Assembly (NCBI RefSeq): GCF_900107045.1
Contig: NZ_FNON01000013.1
Location: 124,001-188,000 of the forward strand
Length of the DNA stretch: 64,000 nucleotides
Origin: Amycolatopsis xylanica
GTDB lineage: Bacteria; Actinomycetota; Actinomycetes; Mycobacteriales; Pseudonocardiaceae
Direction: 5' to 3'
Positions 17,510 through 25,990 of this stretch are shown in pieces. A program made the translations under genes and the position numbers. The first letter of the stretch is position 1, and the number at the start of each line of letters is the position of its first letter. The notes under the pieces are model-generated. The model had not been told where the DNA came from. It was given only the letters and a program-made list of their open reading frames with translations, and did not search any database.

Positions 17510-18667
17510 TCAGCCGCGGTCCGGGCCGAGCACCAGGGTGCCGTGGTGGTCGAACGCGCCGCCGTTGCCGCTCACCATGATCACCCGGTTACGCGCGGCT
17601 TGGCGGTCCCCGCCGGCGCCGCGTGCCTGGACGACCGCCTCGACCAGCGGTGTCATACCCCACAAGGAGAACCCGGACAGCTGCCCGCCACCGGTGTTCA
17701 CCGCCACCCGCCCCCGTCCCGGCATCAGGTTCCCTTCTTCCACGAACGGCCCGCCCTCCCCTTTTCCGCAGAACCCGTAGTCCTCCAGCGTGAGCAGCAC
17801 CGCGATCGTGAAGCAGTCGTAGAGCTCGGCGATGTCGACGTCCCCGATCCCGGCTCCCGCCATGCGCAGCGCCGCACGCCCCGATTCGGCGGCTCCGCTG
17901 ACGAGCCCGAACCCACTGCCCCGGTGTTCGCGATAGACGGGGTGCGACTGCGCGAATCCGAGCACGTGCACCGGTGGCTGGGCCAGCGCCGCGGCGCGCT
18001 CGGCCGACGTGACGATCACCGCCGCACCGCCGTTGCCGACCAGGCAGCAATCCAGCAACCGCAGCGGATCGGCGATCAGCCGCGAGTTCTGGTGGTCGGC
18101 GACCGTGATCGGCTCGCGCTGCTGGGCGAGCGGGTTCCGCGCGGCCCACTCCCGCTGTGCCACCGCTATCGCGCCGAGCTGGCCGGAGGTGGTGCCGAAG
18201 GTTTCCATGTGCCGTCGTGCCGCGAGCGCGAACCGGCTCTGCACCGGGGCGAGCCCAGCGTCGCCGAGCAGTCCTTCGAATCCGGCCTGCCGCTCACCCG
18301 GCTCGAACACCGCGCCGGCGCCGGTTCCTCGCCGCAGCGGCGCGTCGGCGAACACACAGGCGACCGTGGTGGCCTGCCCCGCGGCGATCGCCATCGCGGC
18401 ATAGGAGACCGCCGTGCAGACGGAGGTGCCGTCACCGCCGATTTCGGTGAGAAGCTTGAGTTCGGCTACGCCCAGATCGACGATCAGCGAGACGTCCAAC
18501 CCCGGGCTCAAACCGGGGGTGACCAGCAAGCCGTCCAGGTCGGCAGTCCGCAGCCCGGCGTCGTCGCACGCACGGCGCACGGCGTCGGCGGCGAAGTCAC
18601 GCGCCGTGCGGCCGTAGACCTTGCCCACGTCGGTGACACCGAGCCCGGCGATCGCGGCTCCCGTCAT
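17510..18667 (-). CDS. Thiolase-like lipid-transfer/acetyl-CoA acetyltransferase family protein
   Basis: The 385-residue protein has the thiolase fold. The first half contains GGDGTSVCTAVSYAAMAI with a Cys in the nucleophile region, followed by HQNSRLIADPL and ELYDCFTIAVLLTLEDYGF. The C-terminal part has VNTGGGQLSGFSLWGM and NGGAFDHHGTLVL. It is close to the non-condensing thiolases (Ltp2 / SCP-x-like) that form complexes with DUF35 proteins and cleave or transfer acyl chains, for example in sterol side-chain breakdown. It starts one base after the methyltransferase stop. Confidence 0.87.
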   Translation of the reverse strand: MTGAAIAGLGVTDVGKVYGRTARDFAADAVRRACDDAGLRTADLDGLLVTPGLSPGLDVSLIVDLGVAELKLLTEIGGDGTSVCTAVSYAAMAIAAGQATTVACVFADAPLRRGTGAGAVFEPGERQAGFEGLLGDAGLAPVQSRFALAARRHMETFGTTSGQLGAIAVAQREWAARNPLAQQREPITVADHQNSRLIADPLRLLDCCLVGNGGAAVIVTSAERAAALAQPPVHVLGFAQSHPVYREHRGSGFGLVSGAAESGRAALRMAGAGIGDVDIAELYDCFTIAVLLTLEDYGFCGKGEGGPFVEEGNLMPGRGRVAVNTGGGQLSGFSLWGMTPLVEAVVQARGAGGDRQAARNRVIMVSGNGGAFDHHGTLVLGPDRG

Positions 18668-18668
18668 C

Positions 18669-19385
18669 TCACCGCTCCCGGAAACTGTCGATGTCCCACA
18701 ACCCCAGCGCTTTCGCGGGCAGTCCGCCGATGGCGGCGGGGTCCACCTCGACGAGGACGTCGAGTGGTTCGGGCAGGCCGAACGGCGGCAGCCGCAGGTT
18801 CAGCGGCCGCCAGTCACCCGGCTCGATGTCCACGTTGCGGCCCAGCCCGAGGAAAGTGGTGGCCAGCAGGTACTTGCAGCCGCTCCGGGCGATGTTCCGC
18901 AGTGCCGCGACGGCTTCGGCGAGCGGCAGGTGCACGAGGCAGTCCCGGCACACCAACACATCCGCGGCGGGCAACTCGTCCTTGACGATGTCGAGCACTT
19001 CGAACCGCGAACCCGGGCAGGCGGCCCGATTGCGGTGAACGATGTCCTCGACGATGTCGCCGCCCACGTAGCCGATCTCGCCCAGCGGCAACGAACGCAA
19101 CCACGCCGCGTCACCGCATGGCAGGTCGAGAATGCTCCGTATCCGCCACTTCCGGAGCAGGCCGGGCAGTTCGGTGCGCACGGTGAGCGTGGCCGCGGAG
19201 TCGGACCCCTCCCCCGCCGCCGATTCGCCGCCGTGCCAGGCATTCGCGCGGTAGATGTAGGCGAAGACAGCGGCCAGGTCCTGTCCGGCCACCTGGCTGC
19301 GGTGCTCGCTTTCCAGCGGCTCGACGTAGTACTCGTCCTCGAACCGGCGGCAGGCGCGAGCCCGCAGTTTGGCTTCCTCGGTCAA
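18669..19385 (-). CDS. Class I SAM-dependent methyltransferase
   Basis: This 238-residue enzyme carries SAM motif I as ILDLPCGDAAW (near residue 85), then YVGGDIVEDIV and LVCRDCLVHLPL. The leader segment VFAYIYRANAWHGGESAAG is typical of a small-molecule methyltransferase family. It starts at TTG 19385 behind GGGGGGA, with no other good start nearby. It is the first gene of the operon methyltransferase, thiolase, DUF35, TIGR03084-like, MFS. The acceptor substrate is unknown. Confidence 0.85.
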   Translation of the reverse strand: MTEEAKLRARACRRFEDEYYVEPLESEHRSQVAGQDLAAVFAYIYRANAWHGGESAAGEGSDSAATLTVRTELPGLLRKWRIRSILDLPCGDAAWLRSLPLGEIGYVGGDIVEDIVHRNRAACPGSRFEVLDIVKDELPAADVLVCRDCLVHLPLAEAVAALRNIARSGCKYLLATTFLGLGRNVDIEPGDWRPLNLRLPPFGLPEPLDVLVEVDPAAIGGLPAKALGLWDIDSFRER

Positions 19386-19499
19386 CGCTCGATCCCCCCG
19401 GATACCCGGCGCTCACTCTCCCGACCGTGGCGCCGCTCGTCCCACTGTCCGGCATCGCTTGCCCAGATCGCGCCCAGGGCGTGCCCAGGCGCGCGAAAA

Positions 19500-19532
19500 G
19501 CGGCCCCGCTCCCCGGCCGGGAGCGGGGCCGC
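19500..19532 (-). terminator. Strong hairpin terminator after the secreted Ig-like gene
   Basis: A perfect 14-base stem (GCGGCCCCGCTCCC and its complement) with loop CGGCC lies 12 bases past the stop at 19544. It separates the Ig-like gene from the methyltransferase operon. Confidence 0.75.
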
Positions 19533-19543
19533 CGATCACGCGA

Positions 19544-22147
19544 TCAGTGGACGTACACCGAGTAGCCGATGCCACCGGACCTAGTGCCGTCGGCCGTGGT
19601 GCCCCGCACGATGACCGAGTAGATGCCCCGGTCCGGCGGGGTCCACGTCATCGTCCCCGCACCCGAGCCGTCCGCGGGCACGGTGAGCTCCTCCGTCACG
19701 GCACCCCGGTCGTCGTGGACGGAGTAGGTGTACGAGACGATGCCCGGCATACCCGGCGTGAAGGTGAACGTCCCGGGCACACCACGACCGCCCGACCACT
19801 GGCTTTCCGGGTATTCCTTGGACGACACGTAGGGCGCGCTCAAGATGTTGAACCAGTACGTGTTCTCCTGCGAGGAGACGCCGCCGTCCGTCACCGTGCG
19901 CACCCGCAGGTTGTGGTAGGCCGAGCCTTCGGGTGGCAGCGGCGGAGTCCATTGCAGCACGGCGCGCCCGTTCTCGGCGGCCTGCTGCTGGAAAGGACCC
20001 CAGTCGAACGAGTACTCGAACCGCACCGCGCCCGGCTGGCGGGCTTCGAACGTGAAGGTGCCGGGGAACACCCGCCCGTTCGACTGGAACTCCTTCGAGC
20101 TCACCGTGGGTGTGTTCGTCACCGTCCACGTGAGGTTGTCCGTGGACGACCACACGCCCGCCGTGTTCCTCGCGCGCACCAGCATCTCGTAGTCGCCGAT
20201 CCTCGGCGGGGTGTAGCTCACCTTCGCGGTGGTGCCGCTGACCGGCACGGTCCACCTGGTCGCCGGGTCCGCCGTCAGCCAGTACTCGAACTCCACGGCG
20301 TTCGGCATCGGGGTGGTGAACGTGAACGTGGCGGCTCTGCCCTCCGTCCCGATGTCGCCCTCGTAGCCGAGCGTCGGCCGCCAGGTGTTGAGCCACAACC
20401 GTTTCTCCGCCACCGGGGACAGCCCGCCGGACGCGTCGCGGGCCTGGACCCGCAGCAGGCTCTGGTCGGCTGAGACGAATTCGACCGGCAGCGTGGCGGT
20501 TCCGTCGGCGCTCGCCTTGACCGTCCACTTAGTACTCTCGGCACTCGCGAACCAGTAGTCGTACTCGACGACGTTCGGCATTCTCGGGCCCGCCGTGTAC
20601 GTGGCCGAGGTGCCCAGGTCGACGCTTTCGGGCCCGCGTACCACCGGTGACGCGTCGACGAGGAATCGGTACTCCCGTTCCGGCGACTTCACGCCAGCGG
20701 CGTCGGTGCCGCGCACGAACAGCACGTGCTCACCACCCGTGGCCGGGGTGATCGTCACCTCGGCGACGCCGTCCTGGCCTGCCGTGACCGTCGCGGACGC
20801 GCCGCCGTCCAGCCGGTAGTCGTACGCCACGACGTTCGGCGTGCCCGGCGCGAACCGGAACACGCCCGGCACGCCGATGCCGCCGTCCGGGCCGCCCTGC
20901 GGCGGGTAGCGGTCGGAGGTGACCGTCGGCCGCGTCTCCTTGACGATGAACGAGTAGTAGGTGCTGAGCGAGAGGTTGCCCGCCCGGTCCCACGCCCGGA
21001 CCACCACCGACTGCCAGCCGTTGGCCGACGGCGTGAAGCTGACGGTGGCCGTCCCGTCGGGGCCTGCGGCGATCTCCCGCATGTCCCCGCCGAAGTTGTA
21101 GTCGTACCGGGCGACATCGGTGGAACCGTTGGGAGAGAAGGTGAAGTCACCCGCCACACCGACCCCGCCGCCCTCGGCGCCAGCCGGGTACGTCGCGGAA
21201 ACGACGGCGGGCGCGTTCGGGTCCGTGCGGTCGACGGTGAACCGGCACGGTCCCGTCGTGGCCGACTTCGCGCCCCAGCGGTCCTGTGCGTACACCTCCC
21301 ACGCGTAGGTGCCGTCGGCCAGGTCCGAGGTGTCCGGGTACGCCGCGGCTGGGTTGCCCGACCCCACACCCGTGTACCGGTGCGACGGATCCGCCACCGG
21401 CCACCACGCGAACTGCCCTGAGGTGAAGTCACCGTCCGGGTCGGATATCCGCGCGCTCAGCTTCGCCTGGCCGCTCACCAGCGCTCCGGTGCCGTCCTTG
21501 GCACAGGGTTCGTCGTTGGTGCGGAGGTCGGCCGGCGTCGCGGGCGGCGTGTTGTTGACCACCCGCAGCGTCGCCGGGGCCTTGATCATCCGATAGAACG
21601 CCGGGTCCGCCTCGTGACCTTCGGCGACGCGGAGGGCCAGCGTGAGATGACGGACCTTGTGTGCGACCGCGTCCCGCACCGCATTGGTGACGTCGAACGT
21701 GGCGTCGTTGTCGAGGCAGCTGCCATCGGCGCCCCTGGACGCCACCCGCGTTTGCTCAGCCGGGCGGCTCTGCCAGGTCGTCTGCTTGGTGTAGGCGGAG
21801 GTCCGCCACACCTCGGTGGCGCGGCCGCGGCAGTCGGCGTAGTACGTCTCGCCTGCCGACAGCAGCACCGTCGTGAACGGCGCACCCCGCAGCGAGGTCA
21901 GGTCGAAGGTCACGTACGAGCGCCGGAGATGCGGTGTGGTGTCCCAGGTGCCGATCGGCAGGTTGCCGCTCGGCTTGAAGTAGGCGGTGGCCGGTGTCGC
22001 TGAGTCGACGTAACCCCAGGACGTCGCCGACAGCGTCACCTCGGAACGCTGTTGACCGGTGTCCGCCGCCGCCATCGCGCCATCGGTGATGGTGAGCGCG
22101 CCCGCGAGCGCGACGGCGGACAACACCAGTGATCTTCGTAAGGTCAT
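19544..22147 (-). CDS. Large secreted protein with DNRLRE-like and repeated Ig-like domains
   Basis: The 867-residue protein has a signal peptide (MTLRRSLVLSAVALAGALT...AMAA). A DNRLRE-type beta-sandwich follows (about residues 35-200: SYVTFDLTSLRGAPF...TFDVTNAVRDAV). About six immunoglobulin / fibronectin-like repeats come next, recognisable by recurring (V/G)PGxFxFxPGxPNVVxYxY and W(T)xPxxGxYxxxVRxxxxxG segments. ATG 22147 follows GGGAGGA; the open frame upstream to 22225 is not supported. There is no transmembrane or LPXTG anchor, so it is expected in the medium or loosely on the wall. It is probably an adhesive or scaffold protein; no catalytic domain was seen. Confidence 0.82.
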   Translation of the reverse strand: MTLRRSLVLSAVALAGALTITDGAMAAADTGQQRSEVTLSATSWGYVDSATPATAYFKPSGNLPIGTWDTTPHLRRSYVTFDLTSLRGAPFTTVLLSAGETYYADCRGRATEVWRTSAYTKQTTWQSRPAEQTRVASRGADGSCLDNDATFDVTNAVRDAVAHKVRHLTLALRVAEGHEADPAFYRMIKAPATLRVVNNTPPATPADLRTNDEPCAKDGTGALVSGQAKLSARISDPDGDFTSGQFAWWPVADPSHRYTGVGSGNPAAAYPDTSDLADGTYAWEVYAQDRWGAKSATTGPCRFTVDRTDPNAPAVVSATYPAGAEGGGVGVAGDFTFSPNGSTDVARYDYNFGGDMREIAAGPDGTATVSFTPSANGWQSVVVRAWDRAGNLSLSTYYSFIVKETRPTVTSDRYPPQGGPDGGIGVPGVFRFAPGTPNVVAYDYRLDGGASATVTAGQDGVAEVTITPATGGEHVLFVRGTDAAGVKSPEREYRFLVDASPVVRGPESVDLGTSATYTAGPRMPNVVEYDYWFASAESTKWTVKASADGTATLPVEFVSADQSLLRVQARDASGGLSPVAEKRLWLNTWRPTLGYEGDIGTEGRAATFTFTTPMPNAVEFEYWLTADPATRWTVPVSGTTAKVSYTPPRIGDYEMLVRARNTAGVWSSTDNLTWTVTNTPTVSSKEFQSNGRVFPGTFTFEARQPGAVRFEYSFDWGPFQQQAAENGRAVLQWTPPLPPEGSAYHNLRVRTVTDGGVSSQENTYWFNILSAPYVSSKEYPESQWSGGRGVPGTFTFTPGMPGIVSYTYSVHDDRGAVTEELTVPADGSGAGTMTWTPPDRGIYSVIVRGTTADGTRSGGIGYSVYVH

Positions 22148-22234
22148 GCTGGTCCTCCCTCGTTTCCTGCATGCACGGCGTACACGCCCGGAGGGAGGGC
22201 TTGGTTGCCCAATGGTCCAGCCCACTCGCAGGTG

Positions 22235-23452
22235 TCACGACGGGCCGGGAGCACGCTGGACGGTCAGGAGGCCGATGTCGTCGGTGGCGGGGCGGCCGCC
22301 GACGAGTTCGGACATGACCCAGGCGCAGGCGGCTTCGGCAGGCATGGCGGTCACGGTGTGGCGCAACAGTTCCATGCGCTGGTCGAAGTCCTCCTCGCGG
22401 CGTTCGACGAGGCCATCGGTGTAGAAGACGGCCAGCGCGCCGGGCGGCAGGTCGACGGTGATCGTGTGGCGGCCGGTCGTGGCCAGGTCGAAGCCGATGG
22501 GCAGGTCGACGGGACCGCTGACGAACGTGGCCTTCCGGCCGGGGATGGCCAGTACCGGTCGCGGGTGTCCGGCGAGGGCGAGGTCCACGCGGCCGGTCGC
22601 GGTGTCGAGGACGGCATAGGCGACGGTGGCCATGGTCTTGTGCTCGAAGTAGGAGGCCTTGCGGTCCAGCTTGCCCAGCACCACGGCCGGGTCGCTGAAT
22701 TCCAGGGCGTAGGCCCGCAGCGCGCTGCGCAACCGGCCCATGACCACCGCCGCGCCCAGCCCGTGACCGACGACGTCGCCGATCACCAGGCCAAGGCGCC
22801 CGTCGGGCAGGGTGAACACGTCGTACCAGTCGCCACCGACACCGCTGCCCGCGTCGGGCACGTACCGGGCGGCCAGGCTCCAGCCGTCGATCTCGGGAAG
22901 ATGCCCCGGCAGCAGGCTTTCCTGCAGCAACGCCGCCGCGGCCCGTTCGGCGCGGGCACGGTGCGCGTCCACGCCCGCCGCCAGCCGATCGGCGATCAGG
23001 TGCAGCAGCTCGACCTCGTCGTCGCTGAACCGCCGGTCGGTGAGCGAGCCGATGTGCAGCACCCCGACGAGGCTTCCCCCGGTGACCATGGGCACGCCGA
23101 GCATGGCGCGCAGTCCCCGCTTCCACAGCAGCGGATTGATCACCGTCGACTCGTCGACGTGGGTGATCTGCAGCGCCTCGCGGCGCTGCGCCACCCGTCC
23201 GGCGAACCCGGCGCCGACCGGCACCCGGACACCCTGGAGTACTTCTTCGTCCAGGCCGCGCGTGGCCCGCGCCACTAGGTGGCCCCCGGCCGGATCGGTC
23301 AGCAGCACCGTGACCGTGTCCACCGTCAGCAGCTCCTGCACGCGGCTGAGCAGCACCTTGAACAGCGTGTCCAGATCCAGTTCACGCAAGGCGCTGTCCG
23401 TGATCGCTTCCAGCACGCGCAGTCTGGTCTGCGAAGCGTGGTCGCGTTCCAT
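22235..23452 (-). CDS. GAF-domain SpoIIE-type serine phosphatase
   Basis: This 405-residue protein has an N-terminal GAF sensor domain (about residues 25-165) and a C-terminal PP2C/SpoIIE phosphatase domain. The phosphatase part shows GVGGDWYDVFTLPDGRLGLVIGDVVGHGLGAA, the metal-binding Asp motif, and later YTDGLVERREEDFDQ and TDDIGLL. Such enzymes dephosphorylate anti-anti-sigma factors. ATG 23452 has GGAGGGAG just upstream; the frame to 23518 lacks a site. No anti-sigma partner lies nearby, so its target is elsewhere in the genome. Confidence 0.92.
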   Translation of the reverse strand: MERDHASQTRLRVLEAITDSALRELDLDTLFKVLLSRVQELLTVDTVTVLLTDPAGGHLVARATRGLDEEVLQGVRVPVGAGFAGRVAQRREALQITHVDESTVINPLLWKRGLRAMLGVPMVTGGSLVGVLHIGSLTDRRFSDDEVELLHLIADRLAAGVDAHRARAERAAAALLQESLLPGHLPEIDGWSLAARYVPDAGSGVGGDWYDVFTLPDGRLGLVIGDVVGHGLGAAVVMGRLRSALRAYALEFSDPAVVLGKLDRKASYFEHKTMATVAYAVLDTATGRVDLALAGHPRPVLAIPGRKATFVSGPVDLPIGFDLATTGRHTITVDLPPGALAVFYTDGLVERREEDFDQRMELLRHTVTAMPAEAACAWVMSELVGGRPATDDIGLLTVQRAPGPS

Positions 23453-23535
23453 CCGTGGCTCCCTCCGTCCGAACTGGAATACCCAGAGCGAGCGGAGGGA
23501 ACGCGTGACACTCGCCACCGACCTGTACCAAACGG

Positions 23536-23581
23536 GTCGTGAGTGTTCCGGCCGGTTCTAACCGGCGAAAACACTCACGAC
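23536..23581. repeat. 46-bp dispersed palindromic repeat, copy 2
   Basis: It is the exact reverse complement of 11393-11438, again between genes. A partial extra arm (ACACTCACGAC, 23585-23595) follows directly and ends against the stop of the metalloprotease gene. Confidence 0.8.
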
Positions 23582-23597
23582 CCCGACACTCACGACG

Positions 23598-24497
23598 TCA
23601 GTAGAGGTTGATTCCCCGGTATTGGTAGAGAACCTGGGCGAACCGGTTGTACTGGCCGCTGGTGAGACGGACTCGGCAGTTGTCGCTGGAGTAATCCATC
23701 ATGTTGTCGATCGGGTCAATTCCCGGGGCGGCGCAGGTGTCACGGCCGACAGGACAGCCATGGGCCGGGGTGGCTTCGGCCGGGGTGTCGTCGACGAAGT
23801 CGCCGCCGTGGCAGCCGTCCTGGAAGGTGTGGAGCAGGCCGACCCAATGGCCGATCTCATGGGCCATGATCTTGCCCGTGTTGTAACCGACGTGCTTTCC
23901 GCCCGGCAGGTAGTTGTAGTCATAGACGATGCCGTCGTTCTGCGGATTCGACGCGTAGTCCCAGGGGAAGGTGGCCCAACCCGCCAGGTCGTTGTTGTAG
24001 TTGTGCGCCACCGTGTAGATGTTGAGCGTCTGCACGGTGCCTTGCCGGTACTGCTTGAGCTGGCGCTCGACCGCGTTGTCGATCGCCGCGCCGTGCACCA
24101 CGCTGTGCGGCGCTCCCCTGCGCACGACGTTCGCCACCCTGAAGGACAGCCCGGCCTGGTTGAAGTAGGAATTCACCACGTTCATCGTCTGCTGGATCGC
24201 GGCGTCCGGGATGTTGCCGTCGGCCGGGTTTTCCTGGTCGTAGAACACATTCCAGACGACCGGGACCGTGAACGCGCCGAACAGCCGCGGAGCCGGGTTG
24301 GCACGGACACGCGCCTGGAGATCGCGCTCCACAGCCGCCGCCACCCCTGGACCGGGCGAGTCGGCATCCTCGCCCAAGCCGTCGCCGAACGCCGACGCGG
24401 ATGGAACCACGCAGGTCGCCGCGACCGTCGCGCTAGCGCCGGCCGGCGCCATCAGGCAGGCCGCCAACAACCCCGACACCGTCAGAACCTTCAACAT
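23598..24497 (-). CDS. Secreted M43 (pappalysin/cytophagalysin-type) zinc metalloprotease
   Basis: The 299-residue protein has a signal peptide (about 1-25), a short pro-region and a metzincin catalytic domain. The zinc motif HEIGHWVGLLH (HExxHxxGxxH) is followed by the Met-turn segment NMMDYSSDNC. Paired cysteines downstream (CHGG, GCPVGRDTC) fit M43B peptidases. The start is ATG 24497 or the GTG just before it (24500), both behind GAGGGG. An 8-base inverted repeat lies 17 bases upstream. It is predicted to be an exported protease for nutrient protein or signalling; the substrate is unknown. Confidence 0.92.
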   Translation of the reverse strand: MLKVLTVSGLLAACLMAPAGASATVAATCVVPSASAFGDGLGEDADSPGPGVAAAVERDLQARVRANPAPRLFGAFTVPVVWNVFYDQENPADGNIPDAAIQQTMNVVNSYFNQAGLSFRVANVVRRGAPHSVVHGAAIDNAVERQLKQYRQGTVQTLNIYTVAHNYNNDLAGWATFPWDYASNPQNDGIVYDYNYLPGGKHVGYNTGKIMAHEIGHWVGLLHTFQDGCHGGDFVDDTPAEATPAHGCPVGRDTCAAPGIDPIDNMMDYSSDNCRVRLTSGQYNRFAQVLYQYRGINLY

Positions 24498-24513
24498 CAC
24501 GCTGTCACCCCTC

Positions 24514-24543
24514 GTGCAATATCGATTACCCGACGTATTGCAC
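24514..24543. promoter_or_regulatory. Inverted repeat GTGCAATA-N14-TATTGCAC upstream of the metalloprotease
   Basis: Two perfect 8-base arms are spaced by 14 bases, starting 17 bases before the metalloprotease ATG. The AT-rich arms stand out from the GC-rich surroundings. It is a probable operator for an unknown repressor. Confidence 0.45.
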
Positions 24544-24626
24544 TCTGGCCCCGGAGATCATCGACGGTCACTCCGCTAAACGCATGATCGTGGTACACGA
24601 ACGAGGGATTAAGCCGGACCGCGTGT

Positions 24627-25382
24627 CTATACCTTGCTCGCCACCACCATGTAATTCTCGGCCTCGAGGTCGAACGTGCTCAGTTCCGTCCGGAGCCCGA
24701 CCCGGCGCAATTCGGCTTCGAGTTCTTCGTATCGGTAGGGCCAGCTCGACAGCAGTTCCGAGCGGGCAAGAACCGACCCGGCCGGATCCACTTGCGCGAT
24801 CGCGATCTCGATGTGGTGCTCGTCCTCCCAGTTCGGCGCGATGTCCCAGCGGTACACCACGACGGCGTCGCGACCGTTCCGGCGGACGAGCCGGTCACTG
24901 ATGTCCAGCCGGGAACCTCTGGCCCTCACGAGTTCCCACGTGCGGGAGGTGAGCACCAAACGCCCGCCACGGCTCAGCAGCCGTGACATCGACTCCAGAG
25001 CAGCGACTCTGCCTCGCGCGCCTTCGGCATGGTGCAGCGAGTTGCCAACGCAGAACACCATGTCGAAAGTGCTGTCCTCGAAATGATCGGGCAATTCTCG
25101 CCAGTCCGCCCGCACTGTCCGGACGGATACCCCGAACTCCTCGGACAACGCCGCGGTCCGGCGGACCATCGCCTCGCTGGCGTCGGTTGCGGCGACCCGC
25201 ATGCCAAGACCGGCGAGGCCAACCGCCAATTGTCCGGTCCCACAAGAACAATCGAGGACGTGAGCGTTCGGCGGCAAAAGACCAAGGACATCATCGAACG
25301 ACGCTGCGAACTCGGCCGGAGTCAGCTTCGCATCCGAGATGAGCCACTCGTACACCTCGGCGATCGCGTCATAACTCGTCAC
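24627..25382 (-). CDS. Class I SAM-dependent methyltransferase
   Basis: This 251-residue enzyme has motif I VLDCSCGTGQLAVGLA (near residue 42), then VAATDASEAMV and FDMVFCVGNSLHHAEG. It is similar in layout to glycine/sarcosine-type N-methyltransferases and other small-molecule enzymes. GTG 25382 is preferred because GGAGGT lies at 25391-25396; the ORF can be read back to 25400. It stands alone between the metalloprotease and an SDR remnant. The substrate is unknown. Confidence 0.85.
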   Translation of the reverse strand: MTSYDAIAEVYEWLISDAKLTPAEFAASFDDVLGLLPPNAHVLDCSCGTGQLAVGLAGLGMRVAATDASEAMVRRTAALSEEFGVSVRTVRADWRELPDHFEDSTFDMVFCVGNSLHHAEGARGRVAALESMSRLLSRGGRLVLTSRTWELVRARGSRLDISDRLVRRNGRDAVVVYRWDIAPNWEDEHHIEIAIAQVDPAGSVLARSELLSSWPYRYEELEAELRRVGLRTELSTFDLEAENYMVVASKV

Positions 25383-25493
25383 AACCACTACCTCCGGCAC
25401 GCGGCAGATCCACAGTGGCCATCAGTACATCAGCGGAGCAAGTCGATTCACCAATGGTTTTCGCGAGGCTGGGAGCTTCCGGGCGTTGCCGGC

Positions 25494-25535
25494 TCAGACG
25501 GTCGGAACGGTTCCGCCGTCGATCACGTACCCGCA
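25494..25535 (-). pseudogene. C-terminal tail of a short-chain dehydrogenase (remnant)
   Basis: A short frame ends CGYVIDGGTVPTV then stop. This matches the usual C terminus of short-chain dehydrogenases (GYVIDGGTVPT). No Rossmann core or catalytic Tyr-Lys precedes it, so only the last 13 residues or so survive. It sits between the methyltransferase and the SnoaL-like gene. Confidence 0.45.
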
Positions 25536-25561
25536 TCGCTCCCGGGAAGTTGAAGATCCGG

Positions 25562-25912
25562 TCAGGCCGTGTGGTTGGCGATGACGAGTTCGGCGATGAG
25601 GCCATCTCGCACCGTGAACCGGTAATCGAGTTCGGCGACGCCGCCCGGGAAGGTGCCCTCGAGCCGCACGGTCACCACCCAATGGGCGTCGTCGACGCGG
25701 TGAGCGCCGATCTGCTCGGTCGTGTACTCGAACTCGGACCCGGCGTCCCGCAGGAACGCGTAGGTCTTCTCTCGGCCGCGGAAGGTCTCGTCCTGATCGA
25801 CGATCACCGCGTCCTCGGTGAGGAAAGACGATGCGGTGTCGGCGTCGCGGACGATGTGGGCGGCGAAGAACTCGCGGACGGTGGCCGGGAGAAGATTGGT
25901 GTGTTGTGTCAT
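25562..25912 (-). CDS. SnoaL-like / NTF2-fold protein
   Basis: The 116-residue protein has the cone-shaped NTF2-like pattern: an N-terminal helix (VREFFAAHIVRDADTASSFL), then AVIVDQDETFRGREKTYAFL, then curved strands ending LIAELVIANHTA. Such proteins are small isomerases, cyclases or ligand binders. It is divergent from a MerR regulator across a 78-base gap containing a perfect dyad, so it is the likely regulated target of that MerR protein. Confidence 0.82.
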   Translation of the reverse strand: MTQHTNLLPATVREFFAAHIVRDADTASSFLTEDAVIVDQDETFRGREKTYAFLRDAGSEFEYTTEQIGAHRVDDAHWVVTVRLEGTFPGGVAELDYRFTVRDGLIAELVIANHTA

Positions 25913-25953
25913 GAGCCCATCGTGTGGCCTCGCGGCGTGGGAGGGTCAAGCCG

Positions 25954-25984
25954 TGGACTCTCTCCCAGGGGGAGAGTCCAGAAT
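25954..25984 (+). promoter_or_regulatory. MerR-type promoter with dyad operator
   Basis: TGGACT (25954-25959) and CAGAAT (25979-25984) are 19 bases apart, the stretched spacing typical of MerR-controlled promoters. A perfect dyad TGGACTCTC-N9-GAGAGTCCA covers 25954-25980. The start of transcription predicted 7 bases after the -10 box is 25991, the A of the MerR ATG, so the mRNA may be leaderless. Confidence 0.6.
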
Positions 25985-25990
25985 GGAGGG

